Below, piece by piece: positions 45,694 to 57,597 of a stretch of 64,000 bases of DNA (within the stretch, counting starts at the first letter, position 1; each line of letters begins with the position of its first letter). The stretch covers positions 195,095,507 to 195,159,506 of the forward strand of contig CM060975.1 of NCBI GenBank assembly GCA_030765065.1, written 5' to 3'. The stretch is from Deroplatys truncata. Its lineage: Eukaryota > Arthropoda > Insecta > Mantodea > Mantidae. Below the pieces are notes generated by a model. The model saw only the letters and a list, made by a program, of their open reading frames with translations, did not search any database and was not told where the DNA came from. The position numbers were made by a program, and so were the translations under genes.

Positions 45694-46424
45694 TTTTTAT
45701 GTTTGCCTCGGCTGCATCAGTATTAATTTGTAGAGACATGAATACCTTAACAAGGCGTGGTGCGGCTGAATAATGTAGGCTTACACAGATTATAATTTTA
45801 CTTCACTTCATTTATTAATGCTTGACACGTCTAAAATAACACTTCACTGATGTAGAGAGCTGTGAGATTACTTATTAATTACTTGTACTTTTTAAACAAG
45901 TAAACTATTTTCGTCTCACACTGAATACGTATTAAACTTCTCAAGGACGCGTCTCGCGTCCGGTTAGGAACGCTGTCTACAAGCAACTGAAATCTGAATT
46001 TGTACAATTTGCCCTATTTCAGTTTCTGATTGGCTATTCCTACTCCAATAGTATACTTTTATTTAACTTGAGCTTTTTTTCTGGTTGTTGATTGGCTATT
46101 TTTAAACTGTCTCACAATTTACATTATTGTTGCTCCAATAACTACAAGTAGCATTATTAAACTTTCTAATTAATTATTGCCTCAAGGTTACCTCATTGTT
46201 AGCAACTTTTGACCTATTATTCTCACAGCTCCTACATTATTAAATTACGTAATACATTCTTATAACATTATTAAACATGTATATAATAATATAAACATAA
46301 ATACAATGACTGTTACATGCATTTTATAATTTATTTATACACATATTGCTTTAAGGCGGGCTGTTATTATATTTTATATTATATAATTAGATTGAAATCA
46401 TTTAAGTGTTAAAAATACTGCCTC
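45694..46424 (+). mobile_element. Family T, right part
   Basis: Continuation after the nested H copy, ending AAAATACTGCCTCG (CTCA in the intact copy). The conserved inverted pair GAGCTGTGAGA / TCTCACAGCTC is present (about 45859 and 46225). Confidence 0.88.
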
Positions 46425-47617
46425 GGCTCCAATGAACGTTATGTTTCATGGATAACCTTTTCTTTCAATACAAAATGTGCTTGGTGTTAATAGGAAGTCA
46501 TTTGTGTCAGAAAATTTGTACATGTATGTAGTAATCCAATGAAACAATAATAATAATAATTAATAATGATATGAGAAACAATGAAATATATAATACATGT
46601 TTTCTTGCGAGCAGCTTTTGATAGGGCAAACTCCTGTGAAATATGTTACTTTAAATAAATCTTCTAAAATAAGAAAAACAAAGTGATAATACGAAATCTA
46701 TAACGCCAGACAATTATTTGGATATGCCCTTTTAGTTATCTACTGCGTTGTTAACAAACACAAAAAACAAACAAACAAAAAAGGAGTAACATAATATATT
46801 CTATGTGTTTTATAATGGTTATTGATAAGATGTACGTAAGTGAAATAAGGCTATAAATAACTGTTACTTCATGTTGTTATTTATTTAAAAAAGCTATTTT
46901 AGCATATAAAAACGCAAAGCATAGATGTGTAGCCAAAAATAAGGAAAAAAGAACATTATTGATATTATATAATGATCCTAAATTGAATATACAAAACCTA
47001 TAACGAAGGATAATAAAACCCAAAAATCCGGGCATTATTTATTAAGTGGCTCCATCGAGAAAGAGTGGAAGCCAAGTTTGGACCCATATAATATATTAAT
47101 TAAATAAAAAATTAAAAGCCTTACAATCTAAATAGAATATTATTTTAGAGAAACATAAATATGTTCAAAACCCTACCCCGCAAAACTTATGGAGAAGGCA
47201 TTTACAAAGTTACTTCACGCTGGATCAGAGAAAAGATGAACGAGAAATAATAAAAGAGTTTCTCAGTTGAATTTTTTTATGTTCTTAAGGACAACTCATA
47301 GGAAATTGAAGTAATGGGTTGAAAGCCCTATCATTTTTCAACTTCTTATGGATGGCTTGCCGTTACAAAAGAAAACTGCAGAACAAAATGGTTAAGAGTT
47401 GTACAAAAAAATATATTATAAAAGAGTAAATTACTTTGGAAACACCTCTCAAAATCATCCAACCGGCAAATCTTCATTTAAAATTCTTAGCACGGGATGT
47501 CCATACCAGCAATAACATTTCTACACTTTCAAAAATCATTAATTTTTTGGGAGAAAGTGAAGAACCTCTAGCGCCGAACTTTTGCACAAGGGAGCCTGGA
47601 TGTTTTAACTCTAGAAG
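46425..47617. other. Unassigned AT-rich stretch
   Basis: Very AT-rich with short A-runs (46760-46783). No frame of interest except the small 68-codon one at 47436-47642, which runs into the S1 SINE. No repeat termini are seen. Confidence 0.5.
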
Positions 47618-48068
47618 ACCAAGCGAGATGGCTCCCTGGTAACGTATGAGTCTCAGATTTGGGGGATCCCAGGTTCCATTCGCGGTTTTCTCAGGTAGGG
47701 AAATGCTGGGGTGGTTTCTGTAAAGCCGCGATTTTCCTCTTTCCCATTTCCTGTCATTTCATCTCCTTGTCATGTTTCACGGTCGAGGAACAGGCGAGTG
47801 GACGGCGAGGCAAGGCGTGTGGTGGAATTTGCTTTGAGGAACTGTCTGTCCTAGAGTCTGATGTGTGACGAACCTCCTGCGAAACCTCTTCATGGGTGGT
47901 CCCGCCGACGTCGGGATCTCACACCTGTAGACGTTTAGAACTCCGCCTGCCTTCCCATAGGTAGTCACTCTCTGTATCCTTCGCTTCACCCCTTCCTCCT
48001 GAAGGTTCAGTAGGTGCAATACATTTCCTATGTGCCTAAGTGTCCAAAAACTCCTCCGCAACTAATCT
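47618..48068 (+). repeat. SINE family S1
   Basis: The head has A-box-like GATGGCTCCCTGGTAACG (47627-47644) and B-box-like AGGTTCCATTCGC (47671-47683). The pyrimidine-rich zone and GC-rich body end near 48068. A nearby inverted copy follows on the minus strand. The 94-codon minus-strand frame (47777-48061) is a shadow of the body. Confidence 0.82.
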
Positions 48069-48289
48069 ACTCTACTCTCCTCTAGAAAATACTCTTGCTC
48101 CGAAGTTGTGCTTTTATATCGTGAAATTGTTTTCCTACCAAAAGATAAGAAAACTTCCATTATAAATTAGCAAATTTTAGGAAGTGAAAACTGTTCGAAA
48201 ATAATTTTTTTGTCGTTTTACATAATTTGGCGAATAAATTATCGTATTATATTCTATCAAAGCCTTTTGTTACTTAGGGTATAGGTTAT

Positions 48290-48757
48290 GAGACGGAGGG
48301 GGACAGTTCGCGCACTGCGACCTACATAGACATATTGTGGCTACTACCCCCTAGGAGGAAGGGATGAAGTGAAGGAACCAAGGAAGCTTTAGCCGCCGGT
48401 AGACTGGCCACAGAGATGCACGGAAGACCCGCCCCACTGCTGGAGCTTCCCAGGCCGCTAAACGACTCATCAATCAAGCAGCCAGGGAATACTCTTTCCT
48501 TTGAGCAAGTATCCGCGCCATCTCTTCGGCACCGCCTTGCATCACGAAACCTAGAAGCTTGCCTGAAAGATGAGAAAGAAACTGAATGAAAGGAAAATGA
48601 TGGAAAGGAAATCGTGGTAGATTAGAAGCCGCTTCAGGATTCGCCTATTGACCAGGGAAAACCATGAAAAACTCAAGGTCAGACGGGCGGTTAACGGGGA
48701 TTGAACCAAGAGCCTCCCGAATGCGAGTCTCACATGTAACCGCGGAGCCATCTAAGT
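48290..48757 (-). repeat. SINE family S1, opposite orientation
   Basis: Minus-strand copy. The head at the right end reads, on the minus strand, AGATGGCTCCGCGGTTACATG and a B box TGGTTCAATCCCCG (about 48693-48706). It is tail-to-tail with the S1 copy at 47618-48068 and 220 bp away, so the pair could form a hairpin in RNA if transcribed together. Confidence 0.85.
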
Positions 48758-48822
48758 CTGTCTTTTATTATTTGCTCTGAACATTAGCAACCGGTTGTTT
48801 GTATTCCGTATGTTTTTTTTTT

Positions 48823-49663
48823 ACTTTCCCTACTACGTATAGTAACTAGGTGAAGTATTGCATTCCACCCAAAAATTCAATATCGAGATTTCACCAGAAA
48901 TACATGTTTTGAGCTGCCCTGAACCCAAATAAAGCATTTTTGGAAACATGTCCATGTGTGTGTGTGTGTCAGTCTGTGAACAGCATAACTCAAAGCCGAA
49001 AAGTAGGATAAATATCTAACTTGGTATTTAGGTTCAGTATCTTTCAAAGATGCGACACGAAGATTTTCAAGAAAATCTCCCCAACCCAGGATACTCTTTA
49101 CATGGAACATTTTTCGAAAATTTTGATTTTCTCCAAAATGGCTCTCACGATTTTGATTAAAATATAACATGTTTAAGATGCTTTTATGGCAAATGAAACG
49201 TATATCTTTAGTTTTCTGGTATTGTACCCAAAAGTTCTCTTCATTCTGAATGAGTTTTGCATAACTGGTAAACCGTGAGAGATAGAGACAATTTTACTAC
49301 ACAAAAATGCAGATGTCGTTAAAACAATTTGTGATATACATTTTTTTGGTCAAATGACCCATTTCCGAGAATTCCTTGTTATTTGTTTGAATTTTCCAAT
49401 ACTTATACTTTTCCCCAAATGGGAACTCATTCGCTGGTTTATGTCCTGGACATATAAAGAGAATGGAATGCGCCACATAGCAACCATCTCTTAAAAGATT
49501 AGACTATCGCTTAAAGCCTACTATATTCCCCTTGTACAAGAAAATTAGCAATACGATTTCTGCAAATATTTATCTCGATTAACGTGAAGTAGATGGAGAA
49601 AAAGCATTTGTAAAAATAGTTTATACAATAGTAGAGAAAGTCATGTGAGCGCAACACATCAGA
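48823..49663 (+). repeat. Family H copy, subfamily B
   Basis: Complete copy following a T-run of about ten. It starts ACTTTCCCTAC, has a GT patch near 48955, GTAGAGAAAGT, and the right end TGTGAGCGCAACACATCAGA. It carries a 97-codon minus-strand version of the recurring frame (48877-49170). Confidence 0.93.
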
Positions 49664-51292
49664 CTTTTTCGTAAATAACTAACATGTTCCTTAGACACTG
49701 TTGTCAATTTTATACAGTTATAATATATCTACGGTGTAAGAAAGTAAGGATTCAGTCTGAAGGCAATTTGATTGTATTTCGCCAATATTCAACCTTATAA
49801 TAGAGTGTACATCAAATATATGTGCATTTAACTGTGATTGCCTGTTTATCTGGGAAGCAAAAGAACCGTAAATGATGCCGTGAGGGCCGCAAATACCTAT
49901 TAATGACCATGGTGGCTTCTTTGCCGTAAGCTATTTCTTAAAAGCAATAACATTCATTGAAATGCGCAGGGTTAATAAATCTAAGTATTCGAAACACACA
50001 ATTGTTCAACATTAATTAGATCTTAAGTTTTGCAATATTTATTTATGATGTAAGACCGTTATATAGAACTTAACCTGCGAGCACGGAAGTTAACTAAGCG
50101 AGCTAGGTTAATTGTGTGAGCATGCCGAGTTGTTTATAACGGTCAAGCGTTGAACGACGTTTTATGGTATTTTGGGTCATAAATTTTAAAAAGAAACTAA
50201 ACTAATTTCACTTGTGCTTTGATTAGTAACTAAGAACGTTCGGTTATTTCATACTGTGGCAAAATTCTGGCTCTTTTGGCTGGAAACAAGCGTGTTGAAA
50301 ATAAAACACTTTATGAAGTAAAAATACCTGAAAAAAAGTTATGGAAAATAAAATCAGTTTTTATTGAAAAATGGTATGGTTTAGTGTGATTATTCATTTC
50401 AAAATAAAAAAGGATGGAATGGATTATTTGGCTATCGAAATTAATAAAATGAAATATTAAAATATTAAGAAAAACTAAAAATGTTGTGTTAAAGCTAAGA
50501 AATAGAAAACTACGTTTTTTACATCAAGAAGGAAAAACATTAATTTATATATTTCTGGATACAGAAATATGAATTTTAATTTCAGTGAGAAATATTAAAA
50601 AAACAAAAATAGAGTGCTAATATTTAGAGACAATATGGTTATTGATGGTTTTAAAAAGAGAAAATATATTTATCGAAGAAATTTATCCATTTAAGACAAA
50701 TGAAACCAAAGGCAAAAGAATAAAACCTAAATTTATACGAATATGAAGAACTGGCAAAATAGATCTGTGGATAATAAATAATTGAATAAAAGAAGAATAA
50801 TCTAAATATGTTGAATAAATAACATATTGCTGAGTTATGTGATACGGTCATCCTGTCTACCTCAGGTTGTGAAAGAAAAGAAAAAAAAAACTGGTTGATA
50901 ATCAGACGCTAAATGGAATAAAGTATTTCAAATGTGTCTATATAAAAAAGAAGAAAAACATGTGTACTATAAGGATGAATCTTATTTATTGTTGTTTTAA
51001 AGAAACAAATATTGATTTAACCCCTGTTGAAGGTTTGTAAGAAGCTGAAGAGACAAGCAGCAAAAACTCACCTGGGGTTCACTATTAGTAAGGATCTGTT
51101 CGCTTTTTAATTTAGGTTGATTGATAGCTCGCAACAGGGTCTAGGCAAAATTTCTAAATATAACAAAATCATTGAATATAAAATAGTGGGTACCAATCTC
51201 ATATTTATCAATTAATGTTTTACAAGATATACTAAATCCAGTAACAAATGCGTGTAGAATAATATATTATAAAGACAGTTGTTGCTTCACGT
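49664..51292. other. Unassigned AT-rich stretch
   Basis: 1.6 kb of very AT-rich DNA with many short A-runs (50280-50960). Only short chance frames exist. I see no repeat or gene. Confidence 0.5.
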
Positions 51293-52205
51293 ATGCAAAG
51301 CCAATTTGAAGTATTGTAGTTCAACTGTTGGGGAGCCAAACTTGAGAAGTAACTGCCGCATGTATGGTACAAAGTTTCCGGTGGCCCTCGCCCCAACGTT
51401 TAGAAACCAACTTTGTATTTTTATGTTTCTTTAAATATTATACTCGTATATATATTTATGTTTGCCTCGGCTGCGAGTATTAATTTGTAGAAACATGTAT
51501 CTCTTATCAGGGGGTGATGCGGCTAAAGAATGTAGGCTTACACAAATTACAATTTTTACTTCACTCCTTTTATTAATCCTTGACACGATTGAATAACACT
51601 TACCTGATATAGAGGGCTGTGCGATTATTTATTAATTAATTGCACCTTTTAACACTTAAACGTTATAATATTCTCGCCGTAATGAATTTTCGTCTCACAC
51701 TGAATACGTATTAAACTTCTCGAGGACGCGTCTCGCGTCCGGTTAGGAACGCTGTCTACTAGCAACTGACTTCTACCGCCTGAATTTGCAAATTTCAACT
51801 ATTTCAAGTCTCTGAATAGCTAATCCTACTCCAATATAATACTTTTATTTAACTTTTAGCCTTTCTAGTTGTTGAGTGGCTATTTATAAACTGTTTTAAA
51901 ATATTACATTATTGTTCCAAGAATTACTAGTAGCATTATTAAATTTTCCAATTCATTATTACCTAAAGGTAACCTCATTGTTAGCAACTTTCTACTTCTA
52001 TTCTCACAGCTCCTACATTATTAAATTACGTAATACATTTACATAACATTATTATACATGTACACAATAATATATACATAATACAATGATTGTTACATAC
52101 ATTTTTATATTATATTATACATACATTGCTTTAAGGTGGGCTGTTATTGTATTTTATGTTATATAATTAGACTGACATCATTTAAGTGTTAAAAATACTG
52201 CCTCA
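51293..52205 (+). mobile_element. Family T element, 5'-incomplete
   Basis: Begins at the 'tatg.aaagccaatttgaag' block shared with the 30-kb copy, so the first 90 bp or so are missing. It ends AATACTGCCTCA at 52205. The uninterrupted 'tttaaatattatactcg...tttatgtttgcc' segment here provides the empty site for the H insertion at 44857. The inverted pair near 51611 and 51993 is present, the left arm with mutations. Confidence 0.88.
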
Positions 52206-52214
52206 TATAGAATG

Positions 52215-52790
52215 TTAAAGGAAGGGTGAATCTCTATATGTTGCTCGAATGAAATGATGTGGTTCACCCACGCTTTTAGCCTAAGATACTTATGTAACAG
52301 AAACCGACTCCATTTTAAGCTGGAAGTCGCTAAAACAACTCGTAAAAGTCGCTAAATCAATGTCGCCAACAGTTGAAAACGCAGTGAAAGTCATGTCAAT
52401 AGTGAACATATGTTAAAACCTGCAGGAATGAGCGTATACTGTAGTGCGAGTTAAAAATGGCTTGCAATAGCTGAGTGCATCAGATTAGCTACCCTATGTC
52501 CACCACCAGAATAAACGCTAACGTAGATCATTGGGGTTTAACTTCGCAGATCCTGTGGCTATGACCATTCGTCGCACCGCAAACGGCTTCACTACTCTAA
52601 AAAACATCCCTGGGCCACGCTTTGCGGCTAAGGGCCCTCATTCCCTCGGCTATGCTTCAATCTGTTTTTTTTTTTTTCTTTCTTTCATTTTTCAGATGTT
52701 GGCTGCACTCCCACTAGTCTGTATAGTCTATGTTGGCAGCGGAAATGGAGATATTATGCCTCGGGTGTGATGCGTATATTGTTTATAATG
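52215..52790. repeat. Repeat family X, copy 2
   Basis: Matches 33785-34140 but is longer, mainly because of extra sequence after 52390 and a T-rich insertion at 52665-52740 between 'ctcggctatg' and 'atgttggcagcgg'. The type is unknown. Both X copies lie close to a minus-strand H copy. Confidence 0.65.
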
Positions 52791-52812
52791 AAAAATTTTA
52801 AGAAATCTGAAA

Positions 52813-53615
52813 TCTGATGTGTTGTACTCGCATGACTCTCTACTCTTGCACAAACTATTTTTACAAACTCTTATTCACCATCTAATTCATATTAATCGAG
52901 ATATACATTTACAGAGTCTTATTACTAATTTTCTTGTATGTGCAAGGGGAACATGGTAGGTTTAAGCGATAGTCAAATCTTTTAATAGCTGGTTGCTATG
53001 GCGAGCATTACATTCTCTTTGCATATCCAGGACATAAAATAACGAATTCCCATTTGAGTATAAGTATTCGAACTCAAACAAATAACCAGGAATATCTCGG
53101 AAATGGTTCACTCAAAGAAAAAAAATGTATATGGCATAAATTGTGTGTTTTAATGAGATCTAAATTTCTTGTGTAGTAAAAATGTGTATCGCTTACGGTT
53201 TACCAGTTATGCAAAAATCATTCATTCTTGGGGACATTAACAGAAATTTCAAGATATACATTTCAAATGCCATAAAAATATCTTAAACGTGTGATATTTT
53301 AATCAAAATCGTTAGAGCCATTTTTGGGAAAATAAAACTTTTCGCAAAATGTTCCATGTAAAGGGTAGTCTGGGGTGGGGAAATTTTCTTGAAAACCTTC
53401 GTGTCACATCCTTGGAAAACATTAAACTCAAATACCAAGTTTGGTATTTATCCGACTTTTCGTTTTTAGTTATGCTGTTCACAGACAGACATATTTCCAA
53501 AACATACGTTTTTTGGATTCAGGGCGCCTCAAAAACATGTATTTCCGGTGAAATCTCCGTATCGAATTTTTTGGTGGAATGCAATACTTCCCCTACTTGC
53601 CGTAGTAGAGAAAGT
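52813..53615 (-). repeat. Family H copy, subfamily B
   Basis: Complete minus-strand copy: TCTGATGTGTTGTAC to GTAGTAGAGAAAGT, then AAAAA. The plus strand has a 109-codon version of the recurring frame (53349-53678). Confidence 0.92.
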
Positions 53616-55029
53616 AAAAATGTTATTTGTTCATTAAATATATTTGTTACTCATGTTATGTGCATTCATTATTTGTGATGTAAAACGTGTTAGAATGTAC
53701 TATATTTATAAAATGGAATAAAATATTCGTGTGTTATATGAGTATAGTGATTCCGAGCCATTGATAGATACGGGAGTATTTCGCCTAGTAGATTACTTGG
53801 TGGTGGTGGTGGTCTTGATCCTGTTAATTGTGCGTCACCTATTGGTGCCATGTAGTTTGCTGATTGCAGATTAATTGTCATAATTATACGACTTGGCACT
53901 TGAGCTCAGGGATATGTCTAGCTGCAATCCTGAAATATTGTTAAAGGGGAATTGGTTATTAAATAACCGCTAACATACATACACACATACACACACACAC
54001 ACACACACACATACAAGCAAAACTCATTCACATAGCAGACTCGAGCATACCGAGAGACATTTTTTTAAAGAAAAATTTCTCGAGCACCGCCAGTAATCGA
54101 ATTGGGGACGTTTTACACAGCAGGGGTCCCTCGACAGCATCAGGGAACTAGTTCCAAAAAATGAGCACTTCAAATGTCCAATTATCACTATGATAACTAG
54201 ACGAGGTAAACGCAGACAGACTCGCATAACGCTATATCCACTATACGCCATGCCAAACAATGTTATACTGAACTACAAATGCCATTACGCTCCCCGGGCA
54301 CATAAGCCACATTATCGCCGAGCGAGGTCGTTTAAACCGATACCTGTTAAGCATGAGGTCCAGGGCCACCAGTCCCGTCATTAAAGATAAAACCGGCTTA
54401 TTATAATGCAACAACTACTAAAATCCCATGTAGTAACTCAAATTGGGTAACTTTTACATTATACTTTTTTCAGCCATAATTGTATAGACAAATTATTCAT
54501 TACGATCAAGATGTATACTGGTGTGCATAAAATCTTGCCCATAATGGAACGGAGCTGTTTATTTTCCTGCTGACAAAATCCATCCCGATCCCTGTCAGCA
54601 TGACACTTCTGTTTTTGAGCATAATTCTAGCCACAGATTGGCAGGGTACTTTACTCCCACAAAGTATGGGAACTGCTGATGGGTGGCATTACAACTTAAA
54701 CCTTATGTTTTCATGCTACATTACCGCTTTCTTAATGCCCGTTTTTTCGTATTGACGTTTAGTAGCAGCAACAACTTTAACCTACGTCTCCAAGTCGCCA
54801 ATGAAAGCTCTTATATGTGTAAGTGTAGCTGTCATTCAGTATAGCCAAACATACAAATTATTCTTCACCCCTTCCTCTAGAAGGCCGAATTAGTTTTAAT
54901 TGTTTTAGCCTTTCCTAGTGTACCAATCGTAGCAAAACTCTTTCATAGAGGTGGTAATCGAACCACCCCTTCATTTCACATTGATTATAAACATCGTTCA
55001 TTAGTTAGTTTGTATATCCTTGTATTGTT
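53616..55029. other. Unassigned stretch with an AC microsatellite
   Basis: Contains a GGT run near 53801-53813 and (AC)n at 53973-54012. A segment around 54080-54140 has a weak tRNA-like look (taatcgaattggggac) but no matched A box. No coding gene is recognised; the frames of 64-78 codons at 54024-54384 are antisense pairs. Confidence 0.45.
53973..54012. repeat. (AC)n microsatellite
   Basis: Around 18 AC units, with a few ACAT variants at the edges. Confidence 0.93.
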
Positions 55030-55826
55030 ACTTTCTCTGCTACGTATAGTAAGTAGGAGAAGTATTGCATTCCACCCAACAAATTCGATACCGTGACATA
55101 TTTTGAGGTGGCCTGAATCCAAATAAAGCATTTTTGGAAACATGACCGTGTGTGTGTGTGTCTGTCTGTCTGTAAACAGCATAACTCAAAACGAAAAGTA
55201 TTTGAGTTTAGTAATCTTCCAAGGATGTGAAACGAAGATTTTGAAGAAAATCTCTCCACCCCAGACTGCCCTTTACGTGGAACATTTTTCGATAATTTTG
55301 ATTTTCTCCAAAATGGCTAACGATTTTGATTAAAATATCATATGTTTAAGATATTTTCATGGCAAATGAAATGTATATCTTGAATTTTCTGGGAATATCA
55401 CCAAAAGTCCTCTTCATTCTGAATGAAATTTGCATAACTAAAAGATAGACAAAATTTTACTACACAAAAAATAAAGAGCTCTTAAAACACCCAATTTATT
55501 CCACATACACCCTTTTTGTGGAGTGAACCATTTCCGAGATATTCCTTGTTGTTTGTTTGAAGGTTCCAATACTTATGCTTTTTCTCAAATGGGAATTCAT
55601 TATTGGTTTTTTTTATGTCCTAGACATTCAAAGAGAATGGAGTGCTCCAAATAGCAACCAGCTTTTAAAAGATTTGACTATCGTTTAAAGCCTACCATAT
55701 TCCCTTTGTACCTACAAGATATATTTTGCAAATGTTTATCTCGATTAAAATGAAGTATATGGAGAATAAGCTTTTGTAAAAATGGTTTGCACAAGAGTAG
55801 AGAAAGTAATGTGAGTGCAACTCAGA
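55030..55826 (+). repeat. Family H copy, subfamily B, with TTGTT flanks
   Basis: Complete copy from ACTTTCTCTGC to CTCAGA. Its flanks are TTGTT on the left (55025-55029) and TTGTT on the right (55827-55831), a 5-bp direct repeat that is not a plain T-run and therefore informative about target duplication. Confidence 0.93.
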
Positions 55827-55831
55827 TTGTT

Positions 55832-56442
55832 TTTCAGGCCAATCGCATAGGGAACTGGTACCGACTGGGTGGAGTCTAAAGTTGGTTAATGAAGGTGGAA
55901 CCTCACGGAGGGGAAACCACTATAACAATCGGGCCACTTTTTATGCGCAACAGTGTACACTCTATACATCACCTACATATTTTTCGCATTTTTTTAAAAA
56001 AATAGAAGTTACTGCTCATAATGCAATTGAAATGCAAATCTGTAAGAAAGAATAGGACATTCAGAACCCAACGAAGCACGGTTTCTCCTGTATCGTCAAA
56101 CAAAAGACGTTGCTGCTATTGAACGAAAGTTTTAACGACTCGTAACTGGTCCTCCGACGGCAATGTAATTGTAGTTTGTACTTATGTGGAGAACTCTCTG
56201 GTAATCGTAGCAAATTGTTCACCAATTGCTTTGCATTTTACCGGAGGTGAGGAGATGTTGTTTATGTAATTATGGGCCGTAAAGGCGTTCGCGAAGGAGC
56301 TGAGAATAAGAGCATTAGATCTGAATTTCAAAACAACCTCAACAATTGCACTGCTGTGAGTGTCTTGAGCAACACGCTTGGTAATTCAAGTGGTCTTTGT
56401 GAAGCAAGTTTCTTCTGCCCCGACAAAATACGAGCAATTTTT
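55832..56442. other. Unassigned stretch
   Basis: A 65-codon plus-strand frame at 56272-56469 starts MGRKGVREGAENK, faintly like the N-terminus of some Tc1-type transposases, but no helix-turn-helix follows convincingly. Nothing else is noted. Confidence 0.35.
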
Positions 56443-57354
56443 ACTTTCTCTACTACGTATAGTAAGTAGGGGAAGTATTGTATTCCACCCAAAAATTCGA
56501 TACCGAGATTTCACCGAAAATACATGTTTTGAGATCCCCCGAATCCAAAAAAAGCATTTTTGGAAACATGTCCGTGTGTGTGTCTGTGTGTCTGTCTGTG
56601 TGTGTCTGTCTGTGAACAGCATAACTCAGAAACGAACAGTCGGATAAACACCAAACTTGGTATTTAGGTTCAGTATCTTCCAAGGATGCGACACGAAGGT
56701 TTTCATGAAAATCCCCCCACCCCAGATTACCCTTTACATGGAAGATTTTTCGAAAATTTTAATTTTCTCAAAAATGGCTCTAACGATTTTGATTAAAATA
56801 TTATATGTTTAAGATATTTCTATGACAAATAAAATGTATATCTTGAATTTCCTGGGAATGTCTGCAAAAGTATTCTTCATTGTGAACGACTTTTGCATAA
56901 CTGGTAAACCATAAGAGATAGACAAGATTTTACTACACAAAAAATGTAGATCGCGTTAAAATACACAATTTATGTCATATACATTTTTTTGTTGAGTGAA
57001 CCATTTTCGAGATATTACTTGTTATTCCCTTAAATTTTTCAATACTTATTTTCTCAAAATGAGAATTCGTTATTCATTTTTTGTCTTGGATATGCAAAGA
57101 GTATTAATCTGTGGGAAAGGGAATGGTGCTGCAACTAGCAACCAGCTATTAAGAGATATGTATGTGCTTAAAGGCTACTGTATTTCCAAATTGCCCTTGT
57201 AAATATATATTCCCCTTACATCTACAAGAAAATTAGCAATAAGATAGACTCTGCAAATGTTTATCTCGATTAAGATGAAGTAGATGGAGAATAAGCGTTT
57301 GTAAAAATAGTTTGTACAAGAGTAGAGAAAGTCATGTGAGTGTAACATATCAGA
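56443..57354 (+). repeat. Family H copy, subfamily B
   Basis: Complete copy with TTTTT left and TTTTTTT right. A GT/CTGT patch at 56573-56612 is expanded. The right half includes the extra segment (about 57105-57215) also seen in the copy at 32839, so these two form a sub-branch. Confidence 0.94.
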
Positions 57355-57597
57355 TTTTTTTTAATAATCGGATCTATACGACAGCATTTCTTTAATTATA
57401 GATCCTAAATAGATAATGACATTCATCCGTTGGCACTATCCGGCCCCCCCTCCAAATAAGGTGTCCCAGACATCTCGGGCCAAGTCATATGGATGCCAGA
57501 AGGATCTCAACCACTGGTCGTAAACCCATATATCATGCCTCAGAAATCTTGAACGTTAATAAGTGTGAAGAATAGTTTGCGACGCTAGTGTTTTCAC
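57355..57597. other. Short unassigned stretch
   Basis: No feature recognised between the H copy and the next S1 SINE. Confidence 0.5.

Noticed and set aside
56272-56469. MGRKG... frame as the N-terminus of a Tc1 transposase
   Set aside because: Only the first few residues resemble one; no helix-turn-helix or catalytic region follows.
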